This document shows positions 14,341-19,470 of a stretch of 34,312 bases of DNA, in pieces. Positions within the stretch are counted from its first letter, which is position 1; each line of letters begins with the position of its first letter. Origin of the DNA: a virus; the IMG/VR virus record IMGVR_UViG_3300042898_002360, positions 1 to 34,312 of that record; one strand, 5' to 3'. Under the pieces are notes generated by a model. The model saw only the letters and a program-made list of their open reading frames with translations, did no database searches and was not told the DNA's origin. Made by a program: the position numbers and the translations under genes.

Positions 14341-14714
14341 AATTGCTCTCCATTGTTTATATTAAGATAACCAACAGTTTTGGTTACACGCATCTTGTTA
14401 GCAAAATCTGTTGTTGCAGGAAGACCAGTTTTATCTTCCCATTTAATATTAAAATCTTTAAGATTGAATGACCAAATACCTTTAGGTGTGTAATTAACAT
14501 ACTTAGGTGTCATTCCTTTTTCTGCAGCAATTTTAACAATTCTATCATACTTAATCTTTTCAATTAATAAATCATCATAATGTGTTTTACGACATTTAAG
14601 TTCAACGTATTCACGCATTTCATCAGAGTAACAATCCCAGTTAGAAAACTGTTCAGTTGATAAAACATATTTGTTATCTTTGTTAATAAAATTAAACAGT
14701 TCTTGCTCAGTCAT
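14325..14714 (-). CDS. Putative PD-(D/E)XK endonuclease inserted in the split exonuclease gene
   Basis: The 129-residue protein contains REYVELKCRKTHYDDLLIEK, with an ExK pair at E38 and K40, then YDRIV, then YVNYTPKGIWSFNLK, then VGYLNIN. This resembles small restriction-fold nucleases of the PD-(D/E)XK superfamily. It overlaps the N-terminal exonuclease gene by 8 bases and the C-terminal gene by 16, so the three are translated as a unit. Its position, splitting a conserved gene while both halves stay open, is that of a mobile endonuclease as in split nrdA genes of T4-like phages. Homing activity is inference; the family is recognised only by motif. Confidence 0.65.
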   Translation of the reverse strand: MTEQELFNFINKDNKYVLSTEQFSNWDCYSDEMREYVELKCRKTHYDDLLIEKIKYDRIVKIAAEKGMTPKYVNYTPKGIWSFNLKDFNIKWEDKTGLPATTDFANKMRVTKTVGYLNINNGEQLWTAQ

Positions 14715-14907
14715 TAAGTTTCCAAGTCATTAAATCGTAAGTCTCAGTTGCACGATGCACTGCACTGCCACCTAAAGTCCAAGTGGCTGGCTCTTCGTCA
14801 ACTTTTGCAATACGAGATAAATAGTAACGATAACCACAAGACAACCAAGTGGTTAAACTAGAATACGAAGTGTGTTCAGGGACTTCGTAACCATTAATTT
14901 TTAACAC
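14707..14907 (-). CDS. Cas4/RecB-like exonuclease, N-terminal part of a split gene
   Basis: The 66-residue protein starts with GTG at 14907, with GAGG six bases before it. It carries SYSSLTTWLSCGYRYYLSR, the N-terminal Cas4/AddB-type motif with the first iron-sulfur cysteine (C24), then WTLGGSAVHRATE. These motifs match the beginning of actinophage Cas4-like exonucleases of about 290 residues, whose remainder is encoded at 13660-14340. The protein ends at TGA right after the GGxAVHxATE segment, where the endonuclease gene starts. Since the four cluster cysteines lie on two polypeptides, the two must associate if the enzyme works. Confidence 0.78.
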   Translation of the reverse strand: MLKINGYEVPEHTSYSSLTTWLSCGYRYYLSRIAKVDEEPATWTLGGSAVHRATETYDLMTWKLND

Positions 14908-14940
14908 TTAATCCTCTTCCAGTTACCCTCAATATATGTA

Positions 14941-14973
14941 GGTGGGACACGAATGGAGAAGACGCGTCCCACC
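14941..14973. other. Hairpin in the leader of the replication operon
   Basis: GGTGGGAC (14941-14948) pairs perfectly with GTCCCACC (14966-14973) around a 17-base loop. It lies between the predicted leftward promoter and the GTG at 14907, so it would be near the 5' end of the operon mRNA. No T-run follows on the minus strand. An mRNA-protecting or regulatory hairpin is likely. Confidence 0.5.
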
Positions 14974-15021
14974 ATTGTAAGTTGGATTAAGAATGAGGAA
15001 GAAACTTAACCCACTAAATAG

Positions 15022-15050
15022 AATTTAGCACGATTAAATGAACTATGCAA
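15022..15050 (-). promoter_or_regulatory. Predicted leftward promoter for the replication operon
   Basis: On the minus strand TTGCAT (15050-15045) and TAAATT (15027-15022) are 17 bases apart. Each box is only a partial match to the sigma-70 consensus, but position, about 115 bases before the first gene, and the mirrored plus-strand promoter support it. Confidence 0.4.
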
Positions 15051-15059
15051 GTTGGTAAA

Positions 15060-15074
15060 AGTTTGTGTTGAAAA
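15060..15074 (+). repeat. Iteron-type repeat between divergent promoters
   Basis: AGTTTGTGTTGAAAA is identical to the copy at 22499-22513 and belongs to the AGTTTGTKGCGAAAA family found on both flanks of the HTH gene. It sits exactly between the two -35 boxes of the divergent promoters, an operator position. Confidence 0.7.
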
Positions 15075-15075
15075 T

Positions 15076-15105
15076 TTGCGTCACTTAAAATCGTGTGCGT
15101 ATAAT
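15076..15105 (+). promoter_or_regulatory. Predicted rightward promoter
   Basis: TTGCGT (15076-15081) and a perfect TATAAT (15100-15105) are 18 bases apart, placing a start near 15112. It would produce the short RNA ending at 15258 and, by read-through, the transglycosylase mRNA. Confidence 0.6.
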
Positions 15106-15179
15106 GGACGAGGGGCGAGGGGCTCAGGGTATAGGGTGTGGGTGTGAGCGTGAGCGAAGCGAACGCGAACATCAACAGA

Positions 15180-15195
15180 GTACCCGTAAGGGTAC
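15180..15195 (+). repeat. GTACCC palindrome, copy a
   Basis: GTACCC-GTAA-GGGTAC, a perfect 6-bp inverted repeat. It is preceded by A on the plus strand, the same local orientation relative to transcription as the minus-strand copies have. It lies inside the predicted short RNA. Confidence 0.85.
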
Positions 15196-15235
15196 ACAGC
15201 GAGAAACTTGGATAAGTTTCGAGCGTAGAAAAAGT

Positions 15236-15258
15236 CCTTATTTTATAAGGGTTTTTTT
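15236..15258 (+). terminator. Intrinsic terminator or attenuator
   Basis: CCTTAT (15236-15241) pairs with ATAAGG (15245-15250) and is followed by G and seven Ts. It lies only 23 bases before the transglycosylase start, so it can work as an attenuator. Confidence 0.75.
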
Positions 15259-15280
15259 AACTACTAGGTGAGGAGAACCT

Positions 15281-15604
15281 ATTTTATTACCAGATATACC
15301 ACCTCCTATTGATAGAGAAATTCCAGCCGAAGTTTCACGGGCTTATGTTCGTGAGCAGGTTATGATAAAAGGTTGGGACGGACAACAATGGGTATGTATA
15401 AATGAGTTAATAGATAGAGAATCTAAATGGAGTAATGTTGCAGATAACCCAACGTCAAGTGCGTATGGGTTGTTTCAAATGTTGAAGATGCCTAAAGGTT
15501 CTACTGTGAAAATGCAAACAGAGCGTGGCATAAGATACATTGAGCATCGTTACGACACGCCTTGTGAGGCGTTGCGACATCACAATCGCAAGAATTGGTA
15601 TTAA
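15281..15604 (+). CDS. Lytic transglycosylase-type peptidoglycan enzyme, probable ATT start
   Basis: The conserved part reads CINELIDRESKWSNVADN then SSAYGLFQML then RYIEHRYDTPCEALRHH and ends in NWY, which matches actinobacterial phage SLT/lysozyme-like domains; the Glu in DRES is the catalytic acid. The first ATG is at 15362, but coding character continues upstream (LPDIPPPIDREIPAEVSRAY) to a strong AGGAG at 15271-15275. Five bases after it is ATT at 15281, the only start with correct spacing, giving 107 residues. No signal peptide is visible. It is the only plus-strand gene within the early region and sits behind an attenuator-like terminator. Confidence 0.72.
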   Translation: MLLPDIPPPIDREIPAEVSRAYVREQVMIKGWDGQQWVCINELIDRESKWSNVADNPTSSAYGLFQMLKMPKGSTVKMQTERGIRYIEHRYDTPCEALRHHNRKNWY

Positions 15605-15705
15605 CGCAAACTACGGAAGAATCTTTTCTTTTCGTTTTGCCTGTATTTAATAATCACATAACCTGTGAATATAAATAATATACCAATGGTTAGTTCAATC
15701 ATCAT
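15601..15705 (-). CDS. Small single-helix membrane peptide (34 aa)
   Basis: From ATG 15705 the frame reads MMIELTIGILFIFTGYVIIK followed by a very basic tail (YRQNEKKRFFRSLR). One transmembrane helix with a cationic cytoplasmic end is clear. It overlaps the end of the zinc-ribbon gene by 11 bases and converges with the transglycosylase gene by 4 bases. Ribosome-binding site is weak (GGAT). Membrane-acting accessory protein or small antiholin-like peptide are possibilities; no family recognised. Confidence 0.5.
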   Translation of the reverse strand: MMIELTIGILFIFTGYVIIKYRQNEKKRFFRSLR

Positions 15706-15898
15706 TATCCAATCGTGAATCAATAGGTATTGGTGGAACTACATCACTATCACAAGCCCAACACTTAGCACCTTGCAAACCATATGCATCAATTTCATAG
15801 GTTTCGGTATCAAAATGTGTTGGCACAAGTAGCCAAGCGCAACCACACTTAGTGCAGGTTGCACTTGGTATGCTTGTAAAATCTTCACTCATCTTCAT
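15695..15898 (-). CDS. Zinc-ribbon protein
   Basis: The 67-residue protein has two CxxC pairs, CTKCGCAW and CWACDS, about 30 residues apart, a zinc-ribbon layout. The rest is short and acidic, ending in RLDNDD. Start is ATG 15898 (MKMSEDF), overlapping the previous gene by 14 bases; a second Met two codons on is also possible. Function unknown; such ribbons in phages often bind nucleic acid or host polymerase. Confidence 0.65.
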   Translation of the reverse strand: MKMSEDFTSIPSATCTKCGCAWLLVPTHFDTETYEIDAYGLQGAKCWACDSDVVPPIPIDSRLDNDD

Positions 15899-16148
15899 TG
15901 TTAATGAAGTCTATCATTCCTTCTGTTACATCTGCAAACTTCAATGCAATAACACCAACGGCTGCACAGATAACCCTGCGTGACGTTTCATCATCTATTG
16001 CATTTTCCCACATATAGTCAGCAGTGATTAGTTCTTCCATTTGTATAACAAGTTCTTCAATGACACTAAGTGATTTCTCAACATCTTCACCAATGCCTAG
16101 TTCTTTGAATACTTTGTTAATCATTTCTGGCATTTCTTCTTCTTGCAT
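15885..16148 (-). CDS. Small acidic helical protein
   Basis: The 87-residue protein starts at ATG 16148 (MQEEEMPEMINKVFKELGIG). It is almost entirely helical and acidic, with a middle segment EELVIQMEELITADYMW and a final ADVTEGMIDFINNEDE. A TTG-started version seven residues longer is less likely. It overlaps the WhiB gene by 32 bases and the zinc-ribbon gene by 14. No known family recognised. Confidence 0.6.
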   Translation of the reverse strand: MQEEEMPEMINKVFKELGIGEDVEKSLSVIEELVIQMEELITADYMWENAIDDETSRRVICAAVGVIALKFADVTEGMIDFINNEDE

Positions 16149-16497
16149 TAGGGTGAAACCTTTCCCCAAATGTATCTGGTTGTCCGAACTCCAGCATAGC
16201 AGGAGTTATGTTGTATTTTATTCTTAACTGACGTCTTTCTTCTGGTGTTGTGCCTCCCCATACTCCTAACACTTTCACGTTAAGAGCATAGTTGAGGCAC
16301 TCGTTAATCACAGGGCAACCAACGCAGTATTTCTTTTGTTCTATTCCGTGTCCTGCTTCAATGTCAAAGAACCAATCAGGGTCTGGGTGGTTATTGCATT
16401 TAGCAGTTTCAAAATAAGGAGTTTTAACATCAAGGCGTTTAGACTTGTGTGTTAATCGTGCTACTGAACTCCCTCTAGTACTGATAGTGTCTGCCAT
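16117..16497 (-). CDS. WhiB-like iron-sulfur transcription regulator
   Basis: The 126-residue protein has four cysteines in the WhiB pattern: C34, C58, C61 and C67 (KKYCVGCPVINEC), followed by the GVWGG turn at residues 78-82 and a basic C-terminal arm ending NARRRNARND. The family binds a 4Fe-4S cluster and the principal sigma factor in Actinobacteria. Phage copies, such as that of mycobacteriophage TM4, can repress host whiB genes and block superinfection. This gene is the best host marker in the window. It overlaps neighbours on both sides by 30-40 bases. Confidence 0.92.
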   Translation of the reverse strand: MADTISTRGSSVARLTHKSKRLDVKTPYFETAKCNNHPDPDWFFDIEAGHGIEQKKYCVGCPVINECLNYALNVKVLGVWGGTTPEERRQLRIKYNITPAMLEFGQPDTFGERFHPNARRRNARND

Positions 16498-16988
16498 CTT
16501 CTTTCAACCTCATCTTGAATAGTAGTTTCACCTGATTGCACTCTTGCAATGGCAGGACCGAAATCAATCACATCAGCCTTACGCCAAACACCTGAAGTAT
16601 TTTGATGTTTGATGCTGGTTTTGATAGAGTCCACATAATCATATTCAAGAATAGTTACAGACTTGTTAGTCGGCTCAATGATGTATGCATATTCTGCACC
16701 CCAATGGTCGCTTTCCCAAGTAATCCAATCGCCACTCTTACCATCTTTCATTGGATAACCATAACCTTTGATGTAACCTTCGTCATCATCTTTATTAGGA
16801 AATGGATACAGACCAGACCAACCATAGTTCTCAAACACTAAGGTGCTTACGGCTTTATCGAAACCATCACGCAAAACAATTTCGAGTAACACCATAACCA
16901 TATTGGCTGGGTATCCGTCCCAATGCACATAACGACCTATCCAAGCGTCGTCACCAACATATCTACCAACTACTGAACGTGTTGCCAT
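16461..16988 (-). CDS. Conserved phage hypothetical protein (HWDGYP type)
   Basis: The 175-residue protein begins MATRSVVGRYVGDDAWIGRY and contains VHWDGYPANMVMVLLEIV, a pattern seen in many uncharacterised phage proteins. The middle is aromatic and acidic (YPFPNKDDDEGYI, DWITWESDHWGAEYAY). The C-terminus is charged and helical. It is adjacent to the gene before it (TAA directly followed by ATG) and overlaps WhiB by 37 bases. No enzymatic motif is visible. Confidence 0.7.
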   Translation of the reverse strand: MATRSVVGRYVGDDAWIGRYVHWDGYPANMVMVLLEIVLRDGFDKAVSTLVFENYGWSGLYPFPNKDDDEGYIKGYGYPMKDGKSGDWITWESDHWGAEYAYIIEPTNKSVTILEYDYVDSIKTSIKHQNTSGVWRKADVIDFGPAIARVQSGETTIQDEVERRWQTLSVLEGVQ

Positions 16989-17159
16989 TTACGCTTCCTC
17001 CATTATTACTATGCGTTTGAATACAGTTTCTAATTCCTTTAGAAGTTTAGTTTCAACTTCTGTGTATTCGCCTGTCCAATCACCAATGTAATAAGACAAC
17101 GCTCTATGAATAACTTGTATTTCTGATGGTGTAAGTTGCACACCTATTTTGTCTAACAT
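16989..17159 (-). CDS. Small helical protein downstream of a GTACCC palindrome
   Basis: The start is set at ATG 17159, giving MLDKIGVQLTPSEIQVIHRA and 56 residues. An upstream ATG at 17171 reads ATGGAGAAA and is better explained as the ribosome-binding site, since the same bases recur before other genes in this region. The protein is helical and charged. The palindrome at 17174-17189 ends 14 bases before the start. Function unknown. Confidence 0.6.
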   Translation of the reverse strand: MLDKIGVQLTPSEIQVIHRALSYYIGDWTGEYTEVETKLLKELETVFKRIVIMEEA

Positions 17160-17173
17160 TTGTTTCTCCATTT

Positions 17174-17189
17174 CTACCCGTACGGGTAC
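17174..17189 (-). repeat. GTACCC palindrome, copy b
   Basis: TACCCGTACGGGTA is a perfect 14-bp palindrome; one outer base of the 16-mer is changed. It begins two bases after the stop of the gene at 17191 and lies 14 bases before the start at 17159. Confidence 0.85.
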
Positions 17190-17190
17190 T

Positions 17191-17580
17191 TTATATATCT
17201 TCAATTACCTTGTTCTCTACAAGATAATCCTTACACTCTTGGCACAGTTTTGTTTGCTTAGATTGCACGCCAACATCTTCCTGCCAAGTAACCTGATATA
17301 TACCAACACTAGGTGCAGGCATATTATCTTTTTCTATTGCTGGGCAATCACCCATACCACATATGTTGAGAGTTTCCTCGCCGTTATATTCCAACATATC
17401 GTGAATAAAAGCAAATGCTTCTTTCTTAGTCTTAAAACTTTGACCAAGCACCTTGTTCAAATCTTTAAGAGGTGGACTAAACGCAGTTTTATTTTTGATA
17501 TCAGAAGCAAGCCCTCTGTATGCAACAAGAATAGCCAAGTGTTGCACCACAGTAAGACTTACCTTTGGTTCTTCAGTCAT
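17191..17580 (-). CDS. Hypothetical protein with paired cysteines
   Basis: The 129-residue protein starts at ATG 17580, seven bases after a strong AAGGAG; an upstream ATG would extend it into the preceding gene. It has a helical N-terminal part (SLTVVQHLAILVAYRGLA), then CGMGDCP, then LCQECKDYLVE. The two cysteine pairs may hold a zinc. It overlaps the small gene before it by 8 bases, and its TAA leads directly into the palindrome. Family unknown. Confidence 0.65.
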   Translation of the reverse strand: MTEEPKVSLTVVQHLAILVAYRGLASDIKNKTAFSPPLKDLNKVLGQSFKTKKEAFAFIHDMLEYNGEETLNICGMGDCPAIEKDNMPAPSVGIYQVTWQEDVGVQSKQTKLCQECKDYLVENKVIEDI

Positions 17581-17728
17581 TCTCGTACTCCTTAACCCAA
17601 CCCTGGTCATTGCCTTCATCAAAAAACTTTAAGGCTTCTAAAGCATTTTCGATGTCGATACAGACACGGCAACCAACACCAGACCACGATTGCCCGTGGC
17701 AGGTAATAGCATTTTCTATTGTATTCAT
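17573..17728 (-). CDS. Small Cys-containing protein (51 aa)
   Basis: The frame from ATG 17728 reads MNTIENAITCHGQSWSGVGC, then RVCIDIENALEALKFF and an acidic-aromatic tail. Three Cys and one His (C10, H11, C20, C23) could bind a metal. AGGAG lies nine bases upstream. The start overlaps the stop of the preceding microprotein (ATGA), and its TGA overlaps the next start by 8 bases. The chain of overlaps is the best evidence that it is real. Confidence 0.55.
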   Translation of the reverse strand: MNTIENAITCHGQSWSGVGCRVCIDIENALEALKFFDEGNDQGWVKEYEND

Positions 17729-17814
17729 TGTGTTTTCTCCTCACATTGTGAGTCGTGACCTGTAATAAAATTACAACCACATACCCAATGGTGACAATTA
17801 CATTTATCTGACAT
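17725..17814 (-). CDS. Cys/His-rich microprotein (29 aa)
   Basis: The frame from ATG 17814 reads MSDKCNCHHWVCGCNFITGH and ends DSQCEEKTQ. Five cysteines and three histidines in 29 residues suggest a metal-binding peptide. The start overlaps the previous stop (TAATG) and the stop overlaps the next start (ATGA), so it fits precisely between two other genes. Confidence 0.5.
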   Translation of the reverse strand: MSDKCNCHHWVCGCNFITGHDSQCEEKTQ

Positions 17815-17987
17815 TATGCTGTCACCTCTTTGGCTACATAGTTAGCAACCTCAGCAAGGTCTTCACCATAAGACTCAGCGATTGCATAACGTGCTGTTGA
17901 TAATGCAACCTCTTCACTATATGCAGAGATATTGATAACCTCTGTGCCTAACTGAACTATAACTGTGTATTCTTTTCTCTCATTCAT
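17814..17987 (-). CDS. Small hypothetical protein
   Basis: The 57-residue protein starts at ATG 17987 (MNERKEYTVIVQLGTEVINI) after the site ATGGAGAAA. It shows a beta strand region followed by a helix (SEEVALSTARYAIAESY), a small alpha/beta fold. A longer version starting at 18038 would run over the palindrome and the preceding stop and is rejected. Palindrome copy c ends 13 bases before the start. Function unknown. Confidence 0.65.
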   Translation of the reverse strand: MNERKEYTVIVQLGTEVINISAYSEEVALSTARYAIAESYGEDLAEVANYVAKEVTA

Positions 17988-18000
17988 ACTTTCTCCATTT

Positions 18001-18016
18001 CTACCCGTACGGGTAC
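18001..18016 (-). repeat. GTACCC palindrome, copy c
   Basis: The core TACCCGTACGGGTA is perfect. On the minus strand the TAA of the gene at 18017 runs straight into AAGTACCC, and the next gene begins 13 bases after the palindrome. Confidence 0.85.
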
Positions 18017-18280
18017 TTATTTGAACTGCACTCGCCAATCTGGTGAATGTTCAAGCACACTACGCACATCATCAGGTGTTGCGTCGATAGTGTCCTCGAA
18101 ATCCTCGAACCAATCTTCATTCTTATACACACGATAAGAAACAAGTAGTTCGTTATTCTTTAACTCGGTGAACTCGTATTCACCTATGACAGCAACTTTT
18201 CTTTTGTCATCATATTGAATTGAGTAATCGTCACTAAGTTCAGCAAGGATTTCACCAAGTCTCCATTTAGTACTATCCAT
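18017..18280 (-). CDS. Small acidic hypothetical protein
   Basis: The 87-residue protein starts at ATG 18280, six bases after AGAGG; a GTG nine bases upstream is the alternative. It has a helical N-terminus (KWRLGEILAELSDDYSIQY), a central beta part (VAVIGEYEFTEL, LLVSYRVYKNEDW) and an acidic end with DATPDDVRSVLEHSP. It overlaps the preceding gene by 8 bases. No family recognised. Confidence 0.65.
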   Translation of the reverse strand: MDSTKWRLGEILAELSDDYSIQYDDKRKVAVIGEYEFTELKNNELLVSYRVYKNEDWFEDFEDTIDATPDDVRSVLEHSPDWRVQFK

Positions 18281-18938
18281 TTTCTTCACCTCTTTTCTTA
18301 ATAATAATATCTGCTAACAGTTTAACATTATTTCCGTGTAAAGTGAACTCAACTATCGGGCGTGTTTCAGAACTCGTAGTACACAGCCGACAACTAGCAC
18401 ACTTAACTCTGTCATCTTCCTGATTAGGGCAAGAAACAACGCGTCTACCAGCAATACGAGTACCCGAAAGGGTACTATCTTTAGGTGACTCAATAATTGC
18501 TTGCCAACCATTAGCCAATGCTTTCTCAACTTCTTCAGGTGTTTCACACGACGCATTAAGCACCCAGCCGTCAATCTCAACAGGTGAGCGATTACGCCAA
18601 TCGTGCGTGTAGCCGTAGCCACGCAAATCAGGTCGGTCTTTGTGTAACTTGTTAGCCTCAGATATGTATTCATCATCAACATCACCTGAAACGAGATGGC
18701 GCACTACAGACTTGAACGGAGTTTGTGTTGAAAGTCGTAAGAACGCTTCCTGCGTGGACTTACCAAACTTCTTAGCAAGAGCAAACGAGCCACCCCCACC
18801 ACCCGACGAGGCATAGCATTTAGGTTTGCCGTCAATGAACAACGGACAATCACTAGCACAAGTATCAGGCGTGCGATAAGTCGCAGCCATTGAGCCTAGT
18901 TTTTTATTATTACTAATCGGTGTGCCGATTGTAGGCAT
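18273..18938 (-). CDS. Cys-rich phage protein, possibly GP88/DUF7227-related
   Basis: The 221-residue protein starts at ATG 18938 after GAGGAGGG. A longer frame upstream has hydrophobic residues but no ribosome site and lies in the previous gene. It contains TCASDCPLFIDGKPKCYAS and a later CPNQEDDRVKCASCRLC, a cysteine pattern similar to the GP88-like family of phages. A Gly run (SSGGGGGSF) follows the first cluster, and GYTHDWRN lies in the centre. A GTACCC palindrome at 18460-18475 is in its coding sequence, encoding STLSGT. Biochemical role unknown. Confidence 0.6.
   Translation of the reverse strand: MPTIGTPISNNKKLGSMAATYRTPDTCASDCPLFIDGKPKCYASSGGGGGSFALAKKFGKSTQEAFLRLSTQTPFKSVVRHLVSGDVDDEYISEANKLHKDRPDLRGYGYTHDWRNRSPVEIDGWVLNASCETPEEVEKALANGWQAIIESPKDSTLSGTRIAGRRVVSCPNQEDDRVKCASCRLCTTSSETRPIVEFTLHGNNVKLLADIIIKKRGEENG
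18460..18475 (-). repeat. GTACCC palindrome, copy d (inside a gene)
   Basis: GTACCC-GAAA-GGGTAC lies within the coding region at 18273-18938 and is read in frame on the minus strand as S-T-L-S-G-T. It keeps the full 6-bp arms despite the coding constraint. Confidence 0.85.
18720..18734 (+). repeat. Iteron-like repeat inside a gene
   Basis: AGTTTGTGTTGAAAG differs by one base from the iteron copies at 15060 and 22499. It lies within the coding sequence of the Cys-rich protein, so it may be coincidence. Confidence 0.35.
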
Positions 18939-19152
18939 TTCCACCCTCCTCAAAGTGTCGTGTGTGCCAAAATCTTTCGTGCTCAGTTGTATCAAAATCA
19001 ACAGGAATAACTTGAATATGCTCTTGAACAAAAGGTTCTTGCATAAGAGCACCAAGATAATCAGTTGTCATCATCTTCTCGGCAATGATTTCTTCCATAC
19101 ATATATCGCAATAGCCTTCTTTAACACTATCCCTGCAATTACATATCTCCAT
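18913..19152 (-). CDS. Small Cys-rich hypothetical protein
   Basis: The 79-residue protein starts at ATG 19152 after ATGGAGAAA; the ATG in that site (19164) is not taken as the start. It begins MEICNCRDSVKEGYCDICME, with two close cysteine pairs that could form a zinc knuckle. The rest is acidic with HERFWHTRHFEEGG near the end. It overlaps the next gene by 26 bases. Function unknown. Confidence 0.65.
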   Translation of the reverse strand: MEICNCRDSVKEGYCDICMEEIIAEKMMTTDYLGALMQEPFVQEHIQVIPVDFDTTEHERFWHTRHFEEGGNAYNRHTD

Positions 19153-19170
19153 TAGTTTCTCCATTTAGGC

Positions 19171-19206
19171 GACAACCCACGCCGAGAAAGGGAAGCGTGG
19201 GCTGTC
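19171..19206 (-). other. Large intercistronic hairpin
   Basis: GACA plus CCCACGC (19171-19182) pairs with GCGTGGG plus TGTC (19195-19206), 11 bp with one A-C mismatch and a 12-base loop. It lies between palindrome e and the ribosome site of the gene at 19152. No T-run follows on the minus strand, so it is not a typical terminator. Confidence 0.7.
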
Positions 19207-19215
19207 TATGAGGTA

Positions 19216-19231
19216 ATACCCGTACGGGTAC
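19216..19231 (-). repeat. GTACCC palindrome, copy e
   Basis: The core TACCCGTACGGGTA is perfect. On the minus strand the TAG of the gene at 19231-19470 runs into TACCC. It is followed by the large hairpin before the next start. Confidence 0.85.
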
Positions 19232-19470
19232 TACTTGAGTAGTGAGTTTAACTCTTTTTTAATGGCGCGTGCCTTCTCACCTTTCCAAGTTGAGGCATTA
19301 GCCAAGAAGTAACGCACAACACTATCAGCACTATCCTGATAATAGTTTTCGTCAATACTCTCCAAAGTATGAAGAGCGTCCAGATAAGGGCGAGCATAAG
19401 GACTCACGCCTTTACCCTGCACACGCCAATCGTCGTTAATTTCGCGAGCGATTTCGTGTAATGCTCTCAT
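19231..19470 (-). CDS. Conserved actinophage hypothetical protein
   Basis: The 79-residue protein begins MRALHEIAREINDDWRVQGK and contains PYLDALHTLESIDENYYQDS, then VVRYFLANASTWKGEKARAI. I recognise this pattern from small proteins widespread in actinophages and actinobacterial plasmids; no function is established to my knowledge. It is helical and moderately basic at the end. Start overlaps the preceding stop (ATGA), and the stop adjoins the palindrome. Confidence 0.72.
   Translation of the reverse strand: MRALHEIAREINDDWRVQGKGVSPYARPYLDALHTLESIDENYYQDSADSVVRYFLANASTWKGEKARAIKKELNSLLK

Larger units (their letters stand above)
15112..15258 (+). ncRNA. Predicted short structured RNA / attenuated leader
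   Basis: A transcript of about 147 bases is bounded by a TATAAT promoter and an intrinsic terminator. It contains G-rich repeats (GAGGGGC twice) and several stem-loops. The first, at 15148-15166, pairs GCGT with ACGC and GC with GC, with opposed GA pairs between. The second is the GTACCC-GTAA-GGGTAC palindrome at 15180-15195. The third pairs GAAACTT with AAGTTTC at 15203-15220. The terminator stem comes last. No convincing reading frame is present. It may be a free small RNA or an attenuator leader of the transglycosylase gene starting at 15281. Confidence 0.5.

Noticed and set aside
13660-14907. Intein or group I intron in the exonuclease gene
   Set aside because: The middle gene has its own start and stop in a different frame, and both halves have own start codons with ribosome sites. 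No intein splice motifs or intron structure were seen.
18939-19055. N-terminal extension with a hydrophobic segment for the Cys-rich protein
   Set aside because: It lies inside the previous gene, has no ribosome site, and the ATG at 18938 follows a strong GAGGAGGG.
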